Source: Roseiarcus sp050010035 (lineage in GTDB: Bacteria; Pseudomonadota; Alphaproteobacteria; Rhizobiales; Beijerinckiaceae). Taken from it: a DNA stretch of 64,000 bases. Where the stretch lies: NCBI GenBank assembly GCA_050010035.1, contig JBEKLU010000015.1, positions 1 to 64,000 of the forward strand, given 5' to 3'. The translations under genes were made by a program, and so were the position numbers. This document shows positions 10,234-18,538 of the stretch, one piece after another; position 1 is the first letter of the stretch; each line of letters starts with the position of its first letter. Below the pieces are notes generated by a model. That model had not been told where the DNA came from and searched no databases. It was given only the letters and a program-made list of their open reading frames with translations.

Positions 10234-10300
10234 GGCGGACTCGGGGGAGGCTTGAGCGAGTCGCCCTTTGTCACGCTCGGCGCGTGGGAAGGCAAGCGGG

Positions 10301-10524
10301 GCGCGCCCCTTCCCCCCTTGCGGGGGAAGGTGTCGCCCCGAAGGGGCGACGGATGAGGGGGGCGCCGCAAGGCGCGTTGCTTTGGTGTTGGCGAATGTTT
10401 CTTGGCTTAAACGGAAGAATTGCCACGGACCGCGCCTATACTGCCAACGCGCCTTGCGGCGCGCCCCCTCATCCGACCGGCTTCGCCGGCCACCTTCCCC
10501 CACGAGGGGGGAAGGGGCGTGCGC
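10301..10524. repeat. Composite inverted repeat (MITE-like palindromic element)
   Basis: Two arms of about 80 bp (10301-10379 and 10445-10524) are imperfect inverted copies around a unique core of about 65 bp. The outer part of each arm carries a small CCTTCCCCC/GGGGGAAGG hairpin; the inner part carries GGATGAGGGG and its complement. The same building blocks recur at 44704-44950, so this is a dispersed non-coding family. No transposase gene is inside. It sits exactly at the 5' side of addB and beside the orphan parD gene, so its insertion probably reshaped both. Confidence 0.75.
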
Positions 10525-10535
10525 CTTGCTGGGGG

Positions 10536-10865
10536 CTATCCATCTGACACACAGGTCAAATTGACTTGTGTGCATAATTTCTCTCGCGAGCCCGGCGCGG
10601 CGAGATCGCCGAGACTCTGAAGATGGGCGCGCAGAGCGGGCGCGTCCGCAAATTCCTTAAACGCGCCGCGATCGAGAGCCGAGAGGCCGACGAGCGCGGC
10701 GGCGCGCAGGCCTTCGAGCTTCGCCGCGTCCTCGACTTCCCGGTTTTCGATCATGCGCAACCCTTCGCGGATCACTTCGCTGGCGTTTTGATAGCGACCG
10801 CTTTGGACCAGAGACTCGATAAGCGTCGTCTGACGTTCGGTCAAAACGACATTGCGCGTCGGCAT
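10536..10865 (-). CDS. parD: ParD-family type II antitoxin, orphan, with altered C-terminus
   Basis: Residues 1 to about 85 match the ParD/CopG antitoxin pattern: MPTRNVVLTERQ (DNA-contacting beta strand), SGRYQNASEVIREGLRMIE (ribbon-helix-helix), then a helix with LSALDRGAF and LRAHLQSLGD. The start at 10865 is chosen because GGAG lies eight bases upstream; an earlier ATG at 10892 is less likely. The last roughly 18 residues are unlike ParD and run into the palindromic element, so the native 3' end seems to have been replaced. A parE toxin gene should follow but none is present. The antitoxin is therefore probably a remnant, or acts on a toxin elsewhere. Confidence 0.75.
   Translation of the reverse strand: MPTRNVVLTERQTTLIESLVQSGRYQNASEVIREGLRMIENREVEDAAKLEGLRAAALVGLSALDRGAFKEFADAPALRAHLQSLGDLAAPGSREKLCTQVNLTCVSDG
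10548..10572. repeat. 25-bp near-perfect palindrome at the parD end
   Basis: Two 12-base arms (CACACAGGTCAA and TTGACTTGTGTG, one mismatch) flank a single A. It overlaps the last codons of parD and lies next to the large repeat element. It could be an operator, a transcription-stopping hairpin or the end signature of an inserted element. Confidence 0.5.
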
Positions 10866-10892
10866 CCCATCATCTCCGTTTCGAAGCATCAT

Positions 10893-10915
10893 GGCATAAT
10901 ATGGCGTAATATGCC
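10893..10915 (-). promoter_or_regulatory. Putative parD autoregulatory operator
   Basis: Just upstream of parD lie two tandem ATGGCRTAAT units followed by ATGCC, which also form GGCATA...TATGCC inverted arms. Such AT-rich repeats next to the start are typical of ribbon-helix-helix antitoxin autoregulation. No footprint or promoter assignment is possible from sequence alone. Confidence 0.4.
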
Positions 10916-10955
10916 AATAACCTGAGTTTCAGGCGGGCCTCGCGCCCCGGCCCTC

Positions 10956-12413
10956 TCACCGCGCCAGCCCGAGCAGCGCGTCGAGATCGATGTGCCGCGC
11001 GAGATGCGCGGCAAGCTCGTCGAGCGTGCGCTCCACCGTCGCGTCGTAACGGAGATCGGACGACGTCCCGAGGCCGGCGAGCCAGGCGGCGCGCTGGGAG
11101 TCGTCGGCGAACAGGGCGTGCGCATAGGCGCCCATGACGCGCCCGTCGGGCGAAATCGCGCCGTCCTCGCGCCCGTCCTCAAAGCGCAGCAGCGGGCGCG
11201 CGCAGTCCGGTCCGGTGGTGCGGCCGATATGCATTTCGTAGCCGGAGAACGGCGCGCCGTTGGCGAGGCAAGTCCCGGAAACGGAGCGCAGCGCCTTCTC
11301 GCCCGTCATCACCGTCTCGACGTCGATGAGCCCGAGCCCTTGCGCCTCGCCGGCCGGCCCTTCGACGCCGTCGGGGTCGGCGACGACGCGCCCGAGCATC
11401 TGGTAGCCGCCGCAAACGCCGAGCGCGCGCCCGCCGCGCCGGACATGGGCGAAGAGATCGACGTCCCATCCTTGAGCGCGAAAGAAGGCGATGTCGGCGA
11501 TCGTCGCCTTGGTGCCGGGGAGAATGACGAGATCGGCGACGGGGAGCGGCTCGCCCGGCCGGACCATGACGAGCCGCACGTTGGGCTCGAGCCGCAGCGG
11601 ATCGAAATCGTCGAAATTGGCGATGCGCGAGAGCATGGGCACGGCGATCGTGACCGCGGCGCGCTTCTCCTCGCGCGCGCCGTCGAGGACCACAGCGTCC
11701 TCGGGGGGAAGCTTGTGGGCCGGCGCAAAGAACGGCACGAGGCCCAGCGCGCGCCAGCCCGTGCGCTCTTCGATGAAGCGCAGCCCATCGTCGAACAGAC
11801 TCGGATCGCCGCGAAACTTGTTGACGAGAAAGCCGACGATCATTTCCGCGTCCTCGGGCGCGAGCACTTCCCTCGTGCCGACGAGCTGCGCGATGACGCC
11901 GCCGCGGTCGATGTCGCCGATCAGGACGACCGGAACATTCGCGACGCGCGCGAAGCCCATGTTGGCGATGTCGCGTTGGCGCAAATTGACCTCGGCGGCG
12001 CTGCCGGCGCCCTCGATCAGCACCAGATCGGCCTCGCCCCTGAGGCGCGCGAAACTGTCGAGCACGGCGTCCATCAGTCGCGGCGTCAGGTCGTAGTAGT
12101 CGCGCGCGCGCGCCGCGCCGAAAACGCGGCCCTGCACCACGATCTGCGCGCCGACGTCGCTCTGCGGCTTCAACAGGACCGGGTTCATGTGAACGTTAGG
12201 GGCGACGCCGCAGGCGCGCGCCTGCAGCGCCTGGGCGCGGCCGATCTCGCCGCCCCCAGCGGTCACGGCGGCGTTGTTCGACATGTTCTGCGGCTTGAAG
12301 GGTCGCACTTTCAGCCCGCGCGCGGCGAAGGCGCGGCAGAGCCCGGCGACGATCAGCGACTTGCCGACGTCCGAGCCCGTGCCCTGAAACATCAGCGCGC
12401 GCGCCGGGCTCAA
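10956..12413 (-). CDS. cobQ: Cobyric acid synthase
   Basis: CobQ amidates the b, d, e and g side chains of adenosyl-cobyrinic acid diamide, using glutamine and ATP. The 485-residue length is normal. N-terminal ATPase motifs are MFQGTGSDVGKS and PFKPQNMSNN; LIEGAGSAAEVNL and GDIDRGGVIAQ follow. The C-terminal class I amidotransferase domain has the nucleophile in GVCGGYQMLG and the His in AYAHALF. The TTG at 12413 overlaps the cobO stop codon (TTGA) and has AGGAAGG about nine bases upstream, so it is preferred over the internal ATG at 12392. It forms a two-gene unit with cobO. No cobalamin riboswitch was recognised upstream of the pair. Confidence 0.93.
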   Translation of the reverse strand: MSPARALMFQGTGSDVGKSLIVAGLCRAFAARGLKVRPFKPQNMSNNAAVTAGGGEIGRAQALQARACGVAPNVHMNPVLLKPQSDVGAQIVVQGRVFGAARARDYYDLTPRLMDAVLDSFARLRGEADLVLIEGAGSAAEVNLRQRDIANMGFARVANVPVVLIGDIDRGGVIAQLVGTREVLAPEDAEMIVGFLVNKFRGDPSLFDDGLRFIEERTGWRALGLVPFFAPAHKLPPEDAVVLDGAREEKRAAVTIAVPMLSRIANFDDFDPLRLEPNVRLVMVRPGEPLPVADLVILPGTKATIADIAFFRAQGWDVDLFAHVRRGGRALGVCGGYQMLGRVVADPDGVEGPAGEAQGLGLIDVETVMTGEKALRSVSGTCLANGAPFSGYEMHIGRTTGPDCARPLLRFEDGREDGAISPDGRVMGAYAHALFADDSQRAAWLAGLGTSSDLRYDATVERTLDELAAHLARHIDLDALLGLAR

Positions 12414-13015
12414 AATTCGACGCCTTCCTGCGCGCGCACGCCGGCGTCGAAATGGTGCTTGACCGCGCTCATCTCGGTCACCAGATCGGCCGCTTCGATC
12501 AGCTCCGGCTTGGCGTTGCGCCCGGTGACGACGACGTGCAGGCCGTCTCGCCGCGCGCGCAGCGCCGCGACGACCTCGGCGATCGGGAGATGATCGTAGC
12601 GCAACGCGATGTTGAGTTCGTCGAGGATGACGAGGCGGATCGTCGGATCTTCCATCAGCCGCAGCGCTTCCGCCCAGCCCGCGCGCGCGGCGGCGATGTC
12701 GCGCTCGCGGTCCTGGGTCTCCCAGGTGAAGCCCTCGCCCATCGTGCGCCACACGATGGAATCGCCGAAGCGCTCGAACGCCGCGCGCTCGCCGGTCGCC
12801 CAGGCGCCCTTGATGAATTGCACGACGCCGACGCGATGGCCGCGCCCGAGCGCGCGCAGCGCCAGGCCGAAGGCGGCGGTCGATTTGCCTTTGCCGGCGC
12901 CGGTGTGAACGATCAGCAGACCCTTGGCGAGAATGGGCCGCGCCGTCACCGCGGCGTCCTGCAACGCCTTGCGTCTGACCATCTCGGCTTTGTGCCGCGC
13001 CGCCTCGTCCGTCAT
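12410..13015 (-). CDS. cobO: Cob(I)yrinic acid a,c-diamide adenosyltransferase
   Basis: This CobA/CobO-type ATP:corrinoid adenosyltransferase has 201 residues. It attaches the upper adenosyl ligand to the corrinoid before CobQ acts. Motifs: LIVHTGAGKGKSTAAFG (P-loop), VGVVQFIKGAW, LVILDELNIALRYD and VVVTGRNAKPELIEAAD, ending in an aromatic EGVEF tail as usual. The stop overlaps the cobQ TTG start. The gene is divergent from the acyl-carrier-protein operon across a 159-bp spacer. Confidence 0.94.
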   Translation of the reverse strand: MTDEAARHKAEMVRRKALQDAAVTARPILAKGLLIVHTGAGKGKSTAAFGLALRALGRGHRVGVVQFIKGAWATGERAAFERFGDSIVWRTMGEGFTWETQDRERDIAAARAGWAEALRLMEDPTIRLVILDELNIALRYDHLPIAEVVAALRARRDGLHVVVTGRNAKPELIEAADLVTEMSAVKHHFDAGVRAQEGVEF

Positions 13016-13174
13016 ATCCGCTCCTCGCCGGGGCCGACGGCTAGCAGGTTTGGCGGGACGAGGCTATCGGCCGCGCGGAAGAGCGAAATTTACCCTCAAA
13101 CCAATTGGCGCGCGGCGCGCCCCGCGATCCATAGTAATGTGGTCGAACCCCCTCAACCGAAGGTTCTCCCGTTC

Positions 13175-13420
13175 ATGACGACGCGGTCAACGATCCTCAC
13201 GCACATTCGCGACGTCGCCGCGCAGCAGGGCAAGACGCTCGCGCCGCTGTCCGACGATCTGCCGTTGCTGGAGTCCGGGCTCGACTCCCTGTGTTTCGCC
13301 ATCCTCGTGGCGCGCCTCGAGGACGCGCTCGGCGCCGACCCGTTCACCACCGCGCAGTCGCTGCGCTTTCCGCGCACCATCGGCGAACTGATCGCCCTCT
13401 ACGACGAAGCCCTTGTCTGA
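13175..13420 (+). CDS. Acyl carrier protein (operon with AMP-ligase and SDR)
   Basis: The 81-residue acidic helical protein has an LLESGLDSLCF motif that places the phosphopantetheine attachment site at Ser38. The ATG at 13175 is chosen because the reading frame upstream carries no carrier-protein character. It is not the fatty-acid-synthesis AcpP by sequence look, since it lacks the very acidic helix II. Its stop overlaps the start of the AMP-forming ligase, and an SDR follows, so the three genes should load, hold and reduce a carrier-bound acid. The substrate is unknown. Confidence 0.85.
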   Translation: MTTRSTILTHIRDVAAQQGKTLAPLSDDLPLLESGLDSLCFAILVARLEDALGADPFTTAQSLRFPRTIGELIALYDEALV

Positions 13421-14771
13421 ACCGCTCACCCTGGCGCGGCTGATGGAGGCGGGCGCGGGCCTCGGCAGACGAATCGCGACGCGCGACTGGCGCGTGTCCC
13501 TCGACGATTTCGCCCGCGCGACGAGCCTGGGCGCCCATCGTCCTCGCCTCGAAGGGCGCTCGGTCGTCCTCGCCGTCGGCGACATGGCCAAGGCGGCGGC
13601 GGCGCTGATCGAGCTCGACGGCCTCGCGCGCCGCATCGTGCTGTGCCCGCCCGCCTTCGACATGCGCGGCCTCGACGCGCTGGTCCGCGACGCCGAGGCC
13701 GACGCGCTGGTCTACGACGGCGACGACGCCGCCCCGCCGGCCCGGCTCGATCTGCTCGCGCCGTGCCGCCTGCCGCTCGAACCCTCGAGCGCGCCGCGCT
13801 CGCCGCGCCTCGCCACCGAGTGGGTCATGCCGACCTCTGGCACCAGCGGTCCGCCGAAGATGGTCGTGCATACGCTCGCCACGCTGACAGGCCCGTTCCG
13901 CCCCGCGCTGGCGCAAGCCTGGGCGACGTTCTACGACATTCGCCGCTACGGCGGCCTGCAGATTTTTTTGCGCGCGCTCGCGGGCACCGAATCGCTGACG
14001 CTGAGCGGCGCCGGCGAAAGCGTCGAGGCGTTCCTGATCCGCTTGGGCGAAGCGGGCGCCAAGCACATTTCCGGCACGCCCTCGCATTGGCGCAAGGTTC
14101 TGATGAGCGCTCAGGCGCGCCGCATCGAGCCCGAGACCGTCCGTCTCTCCGGCGAGATCGCCGACGACGCCGTGCTCGCCGCCTTGCGCGCGCTCTATCC
14201 GAGCGCCCGCGTCGAGCACGCCTACGCCTCGACCGAAGCGGGCGTCGCCTTCGCCGTCGGCGACGGCCGCGCCGGATTTCCCGCTGCGCTGATCGACGAG
14301 GTCGGCGACGCAGCGATGAAAATCGTCGACGGCTCGCTGCGCATCCGCTCCAACCGCACGGCGCTGCGCTATATCGGCGCCGACGCGCCGCCGCTGCGCG
14401 ACGCCGAGGGCTTCGTCGACAGCGGCGACATCGTCGAGCGGCGCGGCGATCGCTATCGCTTCGTCGGCCGGCGCGGTGGGATCATCAACGTCGGCGGCGC
14501 CAAAATTCACCCCGAAGAGGTCGAGGCGGCGCTCAACGCGCACTCCGCGGTCAGCGCGAGCCGCGTCTTCGCGAGGCCCAGCCCGATCACCGGCGCCCTG
14601 GTCGCCGCCGAAGTGGTGCTGCGCGAGGGCGTCGCCGCCAACGACGACCTGAGCCGGGAGATTCTGGCCTCGTGCCGCGCGGCGCTGCCCGCGCACAAGG
14701 CGCCCGCCTTCCTTCGCTTCGTCCCGGACCTGCCGATGACCTCGGGGGGAAAGCTGGCGCGCCATGGATAA
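13413..14771 (+). CDS. AMP-forming acyl-activating enzyme (ANL superfamily)
   Basis: The 452-residue protein is a compact ANL adenylate-forming enzyme. The P-loop reads PTSGTSGPPK, the A5-like motif is EHAYASTEAG, A7/A8 regions read FVDSGD and FVGRRGGIINVGG, and the C-terminal catalytic Lys lies in MTSGGKLARHG. The TTG at 13413 overlaps the carrier-protein gene; the ATG at 13443 is the alternative. Position directly after a carrier protein suggests it loads that protein (acyl-ACP synthetase) rather than CoA, but this is inference. Confidence 0.85.
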   Translation: MSEPLTLARLMEAGAGLGRRIATRDWRVSLDDFARATSLGAHRPRLEGRSVVLAVGDMAKAAAALIELDGLARRIVLCPPAFDMRGLDALVRDAEADALVYDGDDAAPPARLDLLAPCRLPLEPSSAPRSPRLATEWVMPTSGTSGPPKMVVHTLATLTGPFRPALAQAWATFYDIRRYGGLQIFLRALAGTESLTLSGAGESVEAFLIRLGEAGAKHISGTPSHWRKVLMSAQARRIEPETVRLSGEIADDAVLAALRALYPSARVEHAYASTEAGVAFAVGDGRAGFPAALIDEVGDAAMKIVDGSLRIRSNRTALRYIGADAPPLRDAEGFVDSGDIVERRGDRYRFVGRRGGIINVGGAKIHPEEVEAALNAHSAVSASRVFARPSPITGALVAAEVVLREGVAANDDLSREILASCRAALPAHKAPAFLRFVPDLPMTSGGKLARHG

Positions 14772-15498
14772 CGTCGTCGTCACCGGCGCCAGCCGCGGCA
14801 TCGGCCTCGCCATCGCCGCGCGGCTGGCGCGGGTGGGCTTTGCGGTCGCCGCCGTCGCACGCAACCGGAGCGAGGCGTTCGATCGAGTCGCGGCCGAGGT
14901 GGCGAGCGACGGCGTCGGCGCGCTGCATTTCGAGGAGTTCGATCTCAACGAAATCGACGCGATTCCCGCTTTCGTGCGCGAACTGCGCGCGCATCGCGGC
15001 CCGATCTACGGCCTCGTCAACAACGCCGGCATTGGCACTGAAGGGCTGCTGGCGACGATGGCCAACCCCGACATCGAGGCGCTCATCCGGCTCAACACGC
15101 TTTCGCCGATCGTGCTGACCAAATACGTCGTGCGCGGCATGATGGCCGAGGGGCGCGGGCGCGTCGTCAATATTTCGTCGATCGTCGCCTCGACCGGCTA
15201 CAACGGCCTCTCCGTCTACGCCGCGACCAAGGCGGCGCTGGTCGGCTTCACCAAATCGCTGGCGCGCGAGGTCGGCCGGGTCGGCGTCACCGTCAACGCC
15301 ATCGCCCCCGGCTTCGTCGCCACCGAAATGACGCGCGGCGTAGAAGCCGACGCCCGCGCGCGCATCGCCGCCCGCAGCGCCCTGCGCCGGCTCGCCGAGG
15401 CCGAAGACGTCGCCGCCATGGCGGCGTTCCTGATGGGCGAGGGCGGGCGGAATATTTCTGGCGCGGTGATGACGGTGGATGCGGGCGGGACGGCGTAG
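14764..15498 (+). CDS. 3-oxoacyl-[ACP] reductase-like SDR (FabG-like)
   Basis: The 244-residue classical short-chain dehydrogenase begins with TGASRGIGLAIA (cofactor glycine motif), has NNAG, a catalytic Ser in NISSIVAS, Tyr and Lys in YAATKAA, and an IAPGFVATEMT segment. Length and motifs match FabG. It overlaps the preceding ligase gene by eight bases and is the third gene of the ACP-ligase-SDR operon, so it probably reduces a beta-keto or similar group on the carrier-bound substrate. No ketosynthase gene is in the window. Confidence 0.88.
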   Translation: MDNVVVTGASRGIGLAIAARLARVGFAVAAVARNRSEAFDRVAAEVASDGVGALHFEEFDLNEIDAIPAFVRELRAHRGPIYGLVNNAGIGTEGLLATMANPDIEALIRLNTLSPIVLTKYVVRGMMAEGRGRVVNISSIVASTGYNGLSVYAATKAALVGFTKSLAREVGRVGVTVNAIAPGFVATEMTRGVEADARARIAARSALRRLAEAEDVAAMAAFLMGEGGRNISGAVMTVDAGGTA

Positions 15499-15580
15499 GG
15501 CGGGCGTCTTGTGCGCGAAGGCGGGAGTGGCGGGCGAAGTACGATTCGTGAAGCGGTTGGCCCGACTCGCCGCTTGATAC

Positions 15581-15618
15581 GGCGAGACCGGAGGGGCGAA
15601 TTGCATCTCGGTCTCGCC
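15581..15618. terminator. Inverted repeat downstream of the ACP operon
   Basis: GGCGAGACCG (15581-15590) and its exact complement CGGTCTCGCC (15609-15618) enclose an 18-base loop. It lies about 80 bp after the SDR stop. There is no T-run, so it could slow or stop transcription with Rho, or mark the border of the low-GC segment that follows. Confidence 0.35.
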
Positions 15619-15729
15619 AATGCGGCAGAGCCCGTTGCTGCGTGGACAGTTGCATGGCGTGGTGCAATGTTGCGAATTGGAGCTTATACGACCTTCATGT
15701 GCGCGTGAGTTCGAAAAACGGGGGACGCA

Positions 15730-16524
15730 ATGGTGGAAACCTTGCGGGTTGGCGTCGAATGGGCACAGAATCTGTCCACAATCCCCAAAGTCCTTATTTC
15801 GTCGGTTCTCATTCTCCTGTGTGGGCTGGCAATCATCGTTCTTTGGCAAAAGCCACCTGAAACGGTACCCGAAAAGGAAGCACCGGGAAGCACCAATCAG
15901 ACCGGCTACGCAGCGTCCAGCGGCCAGTCTGGCGGTGTAAACGCTGGCTTATATATCAACCAAGCCCCTCCCGTAACGGAGCAACAGAAGGCAGAAGCGC
16001 TGTTAAGCCTTCAATCTGAGATCGAGGAGCTAGCTGAGTTTCCAAACCGCCAGGACTTGCCCGCGCCGCGCACTTTGCTAGAGCAAGCGTCGACAATAAA
16101 ATTACCTCACCAACTATTCATAATTGTAAATAGATATTACAAGAGCACCATACTCGCTGTTCCGAAGGTAGGTAGAGAACTATACGCATTTAAGACATTG
16201 TATTACAATTATGAAAACGCCGAATACGATTTCGAAATAAACACGACAGTGACAATAGGAACGCTCGTCAACGTTGAATTCAAGCAGGCGTGGGCATTGT
16301 ATTTTCAATATTTCTTATTGCGAGCAGCAGGGCTGTCACAAAAACAAATTATAGAAGGCGGCAACTTCCTAAACTATAGTATCACGTGGGACGGCGCTGA
16401 AAAAATATATAGTGAACTCATATCCAAGTCGACCATAGCCGACGCAGTGAAAGAAAATTTATCTCGAAGGGACAGTGTTATGAGGGCGGCTAACGGCATT
16501 ATCGACACGTACAAGGGCCCATAG
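15730..16524 (+). CDS. Hypothetical single-pass membrane protein on a low-GC segment
   Basis: I do not recognise this 264-residue protein. It has one hydrophobic helix near the N-terminus (about residues 18-39, ending LLCGLAIIVLW). A polar linker rich in Ser, Gly and Gln follows, then an alpha-helical soluble domain with many Lys, Ile, Tyr and Asn residues. Base composition is strikingly AT-richer than all neighbours and it uses codons such as ATA, TTA and AAT that are rare elsewhere here, pointing to recent transfer. A GGGGA sequence just upstream of the ATG may serve as ribosome binding site. No partner gene is evident. Confidence 0.55.
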   Translation: MVETLRVGVEWAQNLSTIPKVLISSVLILLCGLAIIVLWQKPPETVPEKEAPGSTNQTGYAASSGQSGGVNAGLYINQAPPVTEQQKAEALLSLQSEIEELAEFPNRQDLPAPRTLLEQASTIKLPHQLFIIVNRYYKSTILAVPKVGRELYAFKTLYYNYENAEYDFEINTTVTIGTLVNVEFKQAWALYFQYFLLRAAGLSQKQIIEGGNFLNYSITWDGAEKIYSELISKSTIADAVKENLSRRDSVMRAANGIIDTYKGP

Positions 16525-16908
16525 AGCGAGTGGCGAAGAACGATCATTTCTTGAGTGTTTAAGAATCGAGAAAACTGCAAGTCGCGGAAACGCCGACGAT
16601 ATACGGCGAGAACGCGATTTTCAACCCTCGCGCCCGCGGGTCACGGCGCCAGTGCACTTAACTATCGACGCAACCTCTTCTGCCCGGCGGCCTGAGCCGC
16701 GCGCAGGAGTCAATGTTTGCGAGCGCAGCTCGCAACCCGCGAAGCGGGCTCGACATTGACGGCGAGCACGGATCAGGTGCCGGCGACCCGGCAGGCATCG
16801 AATCCCGATGTGCGAACTCAGTGGCCGACATCCTAACCTTCTCCGGGCATAGCCCGTCGAGAGGCGCCCCGCGCCGGCCGACCCCAAGCGTCAACGGAAG
16901 TGCAGCGC
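16525..16908. other. Intergenic region without recognised gene
   Basis: These 384 bp separate the low-GC gene from the converging dehydrogenase gene. The first part keeps the lower GC of the foreign segment; the rest returns to the local average. Short hairpins such as GCGAGCGCAGCTCGC near 16720 are visible. I see no convincing reading frame, tRNA or promoter. Confidence 0.5.
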
Positions 16909-17766
16909 TCACCCCTCGATCGGGAAGCGGAACGCGGCGGTGGTGTCGCGGTCCGCTTCGCCGCGCGCGATCGCCGCGTCGTAGAGCGCCGCCACGCTCG
17001 GCATCACGGCGAGCGCGACGTCGTGCCGCTTGGCCTCCTCGATCATCAGCCGGACATCCTTGCGCGCCATGGCGATGGTGAACGACGCCGGCTCGTAAGG
17101 GCCCGAGGCGACTTTCGCCGCGCGCGCGGGCAGCATCTCGCCGGGATTGAACTGCTTGAACATCGCCACCGCGTCGGCGGGCGCCACCCCGACCGCGTGG
17201 GCGAGACGCGCGATGTCGGCGACGACGCCCATCATGCCGATCAGCGTCAGGTTGCCGAACAGCTTGTAGGCGGCGGCCGTCCCCGGCTTCGGCCCCAGGT
17301 TGGTCACCCGCCCGGTCATTGTCTCGAGCTCGGGCATGACCGCCGCGCATTGCGCGGGGTCGCCGGAGACCAGCATGAGGCCCGTCCCGTCGCGCGCGTT
17401 GACGGGCGCCATGAACACCGGCGCATGAATGAAGACCTTGCCGCGCTTCGCCCATCGCGCGATGCGCTCGACCGTCGGCGTCGGCGCGGTCGTCGTATGG
17501 TCGATGATCCAGGTGGACGCGGGAATGGAATTCGCCAGCGGCTCCAATACGGCGTCGACCGCGCCGTCGTCGGAGAGCGACAAATGAATTCTCTCGACGC
17601 CCTCGATCGCCGCCGCCGCGTCGGCGAAGGCGTGGGCGCCGTCGGCTTCCAGCGCCTTGGCTTTGGCGGGGTCGCGGTTCCAGACGGCGACCTGGTGGCC
17701 GTTCTGCAGCATCCGGCGGACGAAGCCGGCCCCCATCAGGCCCGCGCCGAAGAAAGCTATTTTCAT
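16909..17766 (-). CDS. 3-hydroxyisobutyrate-dehydrogenase-family NAD(P)-dependent oxidoreductase
   Basis: The 285-residue protein belongs to the beta-hydroxyacid dehydrogenases. It begins with the dinucleotide motif FFGAGLMGAGF and NRDPAKAKAL (cofactor loop). It has the substrate segment APVFMAPVNARDGTG, a variant of the usual APVSGG, and the catalytic Lys and Asn in YKLFGNLTL. Related enzymes act on 3-hydroxyisobutyrate, tartronate semialdehyde or imines; the altered substrate motif prevents a specific call. The ATG at 17766 sits at the beta-strand that begins the Rossmann fold and has GAGGA upstream. No operon partner is apparent. Confidence 0.8.
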   Translation of the reverse strand: MKIAFFGAGLMGAGFVRRMLQNGHQVAVWNRDPAKAKALEADGAHAFADAAAAIEGVERIHLSLSDDGAVDAVLEPLANSIPASTWIIDHTTTAPTPTVERIARWAKRGKVFIHAPVFMAPVNARDGTGLMLVSGDPAQCAAVMPELETMTGRVTNLGPKPGTAAAYKLFGNLTLIGMMGVVADIARLAHAVGVAPADAVAMFKQFNPGEMLPARAAKVASGPYEPASFTIAMARKDVRLMIEEAKRHDVALAVMPSVAALYDAAIARGEADRDTTAAFRFPIEG

Positions 17767-18538
17767 GGTTCCTCCTCGCGCGGTCGAACGGGCGCGTGCG
17801 ACGCTTTCGGCGATCCCCGCGACGCCGGAAAAGACGCGCATTGCAAAAGCGTGCCCGAAATCCCAACGTCTTTCAATCTCGTCCAATCAACCCTTCTCTC
17901 GCCTCGGGCGTCCCGCAAGGACGCCGAGCACGGATCAGGCAGAGCGGGCCTGGAATGTAGCGAATTTGAAAGCGCGAGTCCGATCGCGGTCGGGGGCGAC
18001 GAACGCGGCCTCGTTTCCTCATCCCGACATTACATTTCGGAAAACCGGAAATCGTGGTAGGCTCTCCTTTGTCGCTCTTCCTCATGCCCGCGTCGCCGGC
18101 GGCGGGGCTTTCGCAGAAGGACGGCGCAAGAAATTTGGAGCGAAGCAAGTTTTCCTTTTTCGCCTTCCAAGCCGCTGATTTCCCACGAAACCGACGAAGA
18201 AATCTTTGGAAATCCTTGGAGAAAAGGGCCGCAAATTTGGAAATGTTTGGCGTGGATTTGGAAAAGCTTGCAGGGCCAGAAGTTCGGCGAGGGGAAAGGC
18301 GCATCCTCGGCGACAGCGCGGAAACTCGCCCCGCCCCTCACCCTGCCTCTCCCCGCGAAGGCGCGGGGAGAGGGGAAGAAAAGCGCCGCGCGCCCCTCTC
18401 CCCGCTTGCGGGGAGAGGCAGGGTGAGGGGCCGGGGGATTGGCCGCAGGCCCTGCCGAATGGCCCAGGTTATGACGTTCGAGCCTCTGATTGCGCTCGCA
18501 AGCGAAACGGAATTGGCGCCCCGTAGGAACGCCCGCCG
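17767..18538. other. Long intergenic region with a palindromic repeat
   Basis: This 772-bp stretch has no gene I can support. Its first part is the upstream region of the dehydrogenase gene; the middle (about 18130-18290) is more AT-rich with TTTGGAAA-type runs; the last 200 bp hold the inverted repeat at 18333-18432. Open frames crossing it have no protein-like features and run through the repeat. Confidence 0.5.
18333..18432. repeat. Palindromic dispersed repeat with perfect 24-bp arms
   Basis: The outer arms 18333-18356 and 18408-18432 are exact inverted copies containing CCCTCACCCTGCCTCTCCCC and its complement. Each arm also folds on its own through CCCCGC/GCGGGG hairpins. It is a non-coding repeat of the kind scattered between genes in Hyphomicrobiales. 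Confidence 0.75.

Noticed and set aside
13016..13174. Cobalamin riboswitch upstream of cobO
   Set aside because: No B12-box-like GCCACTG segment or matching stem was found in the 159-bp spacer.
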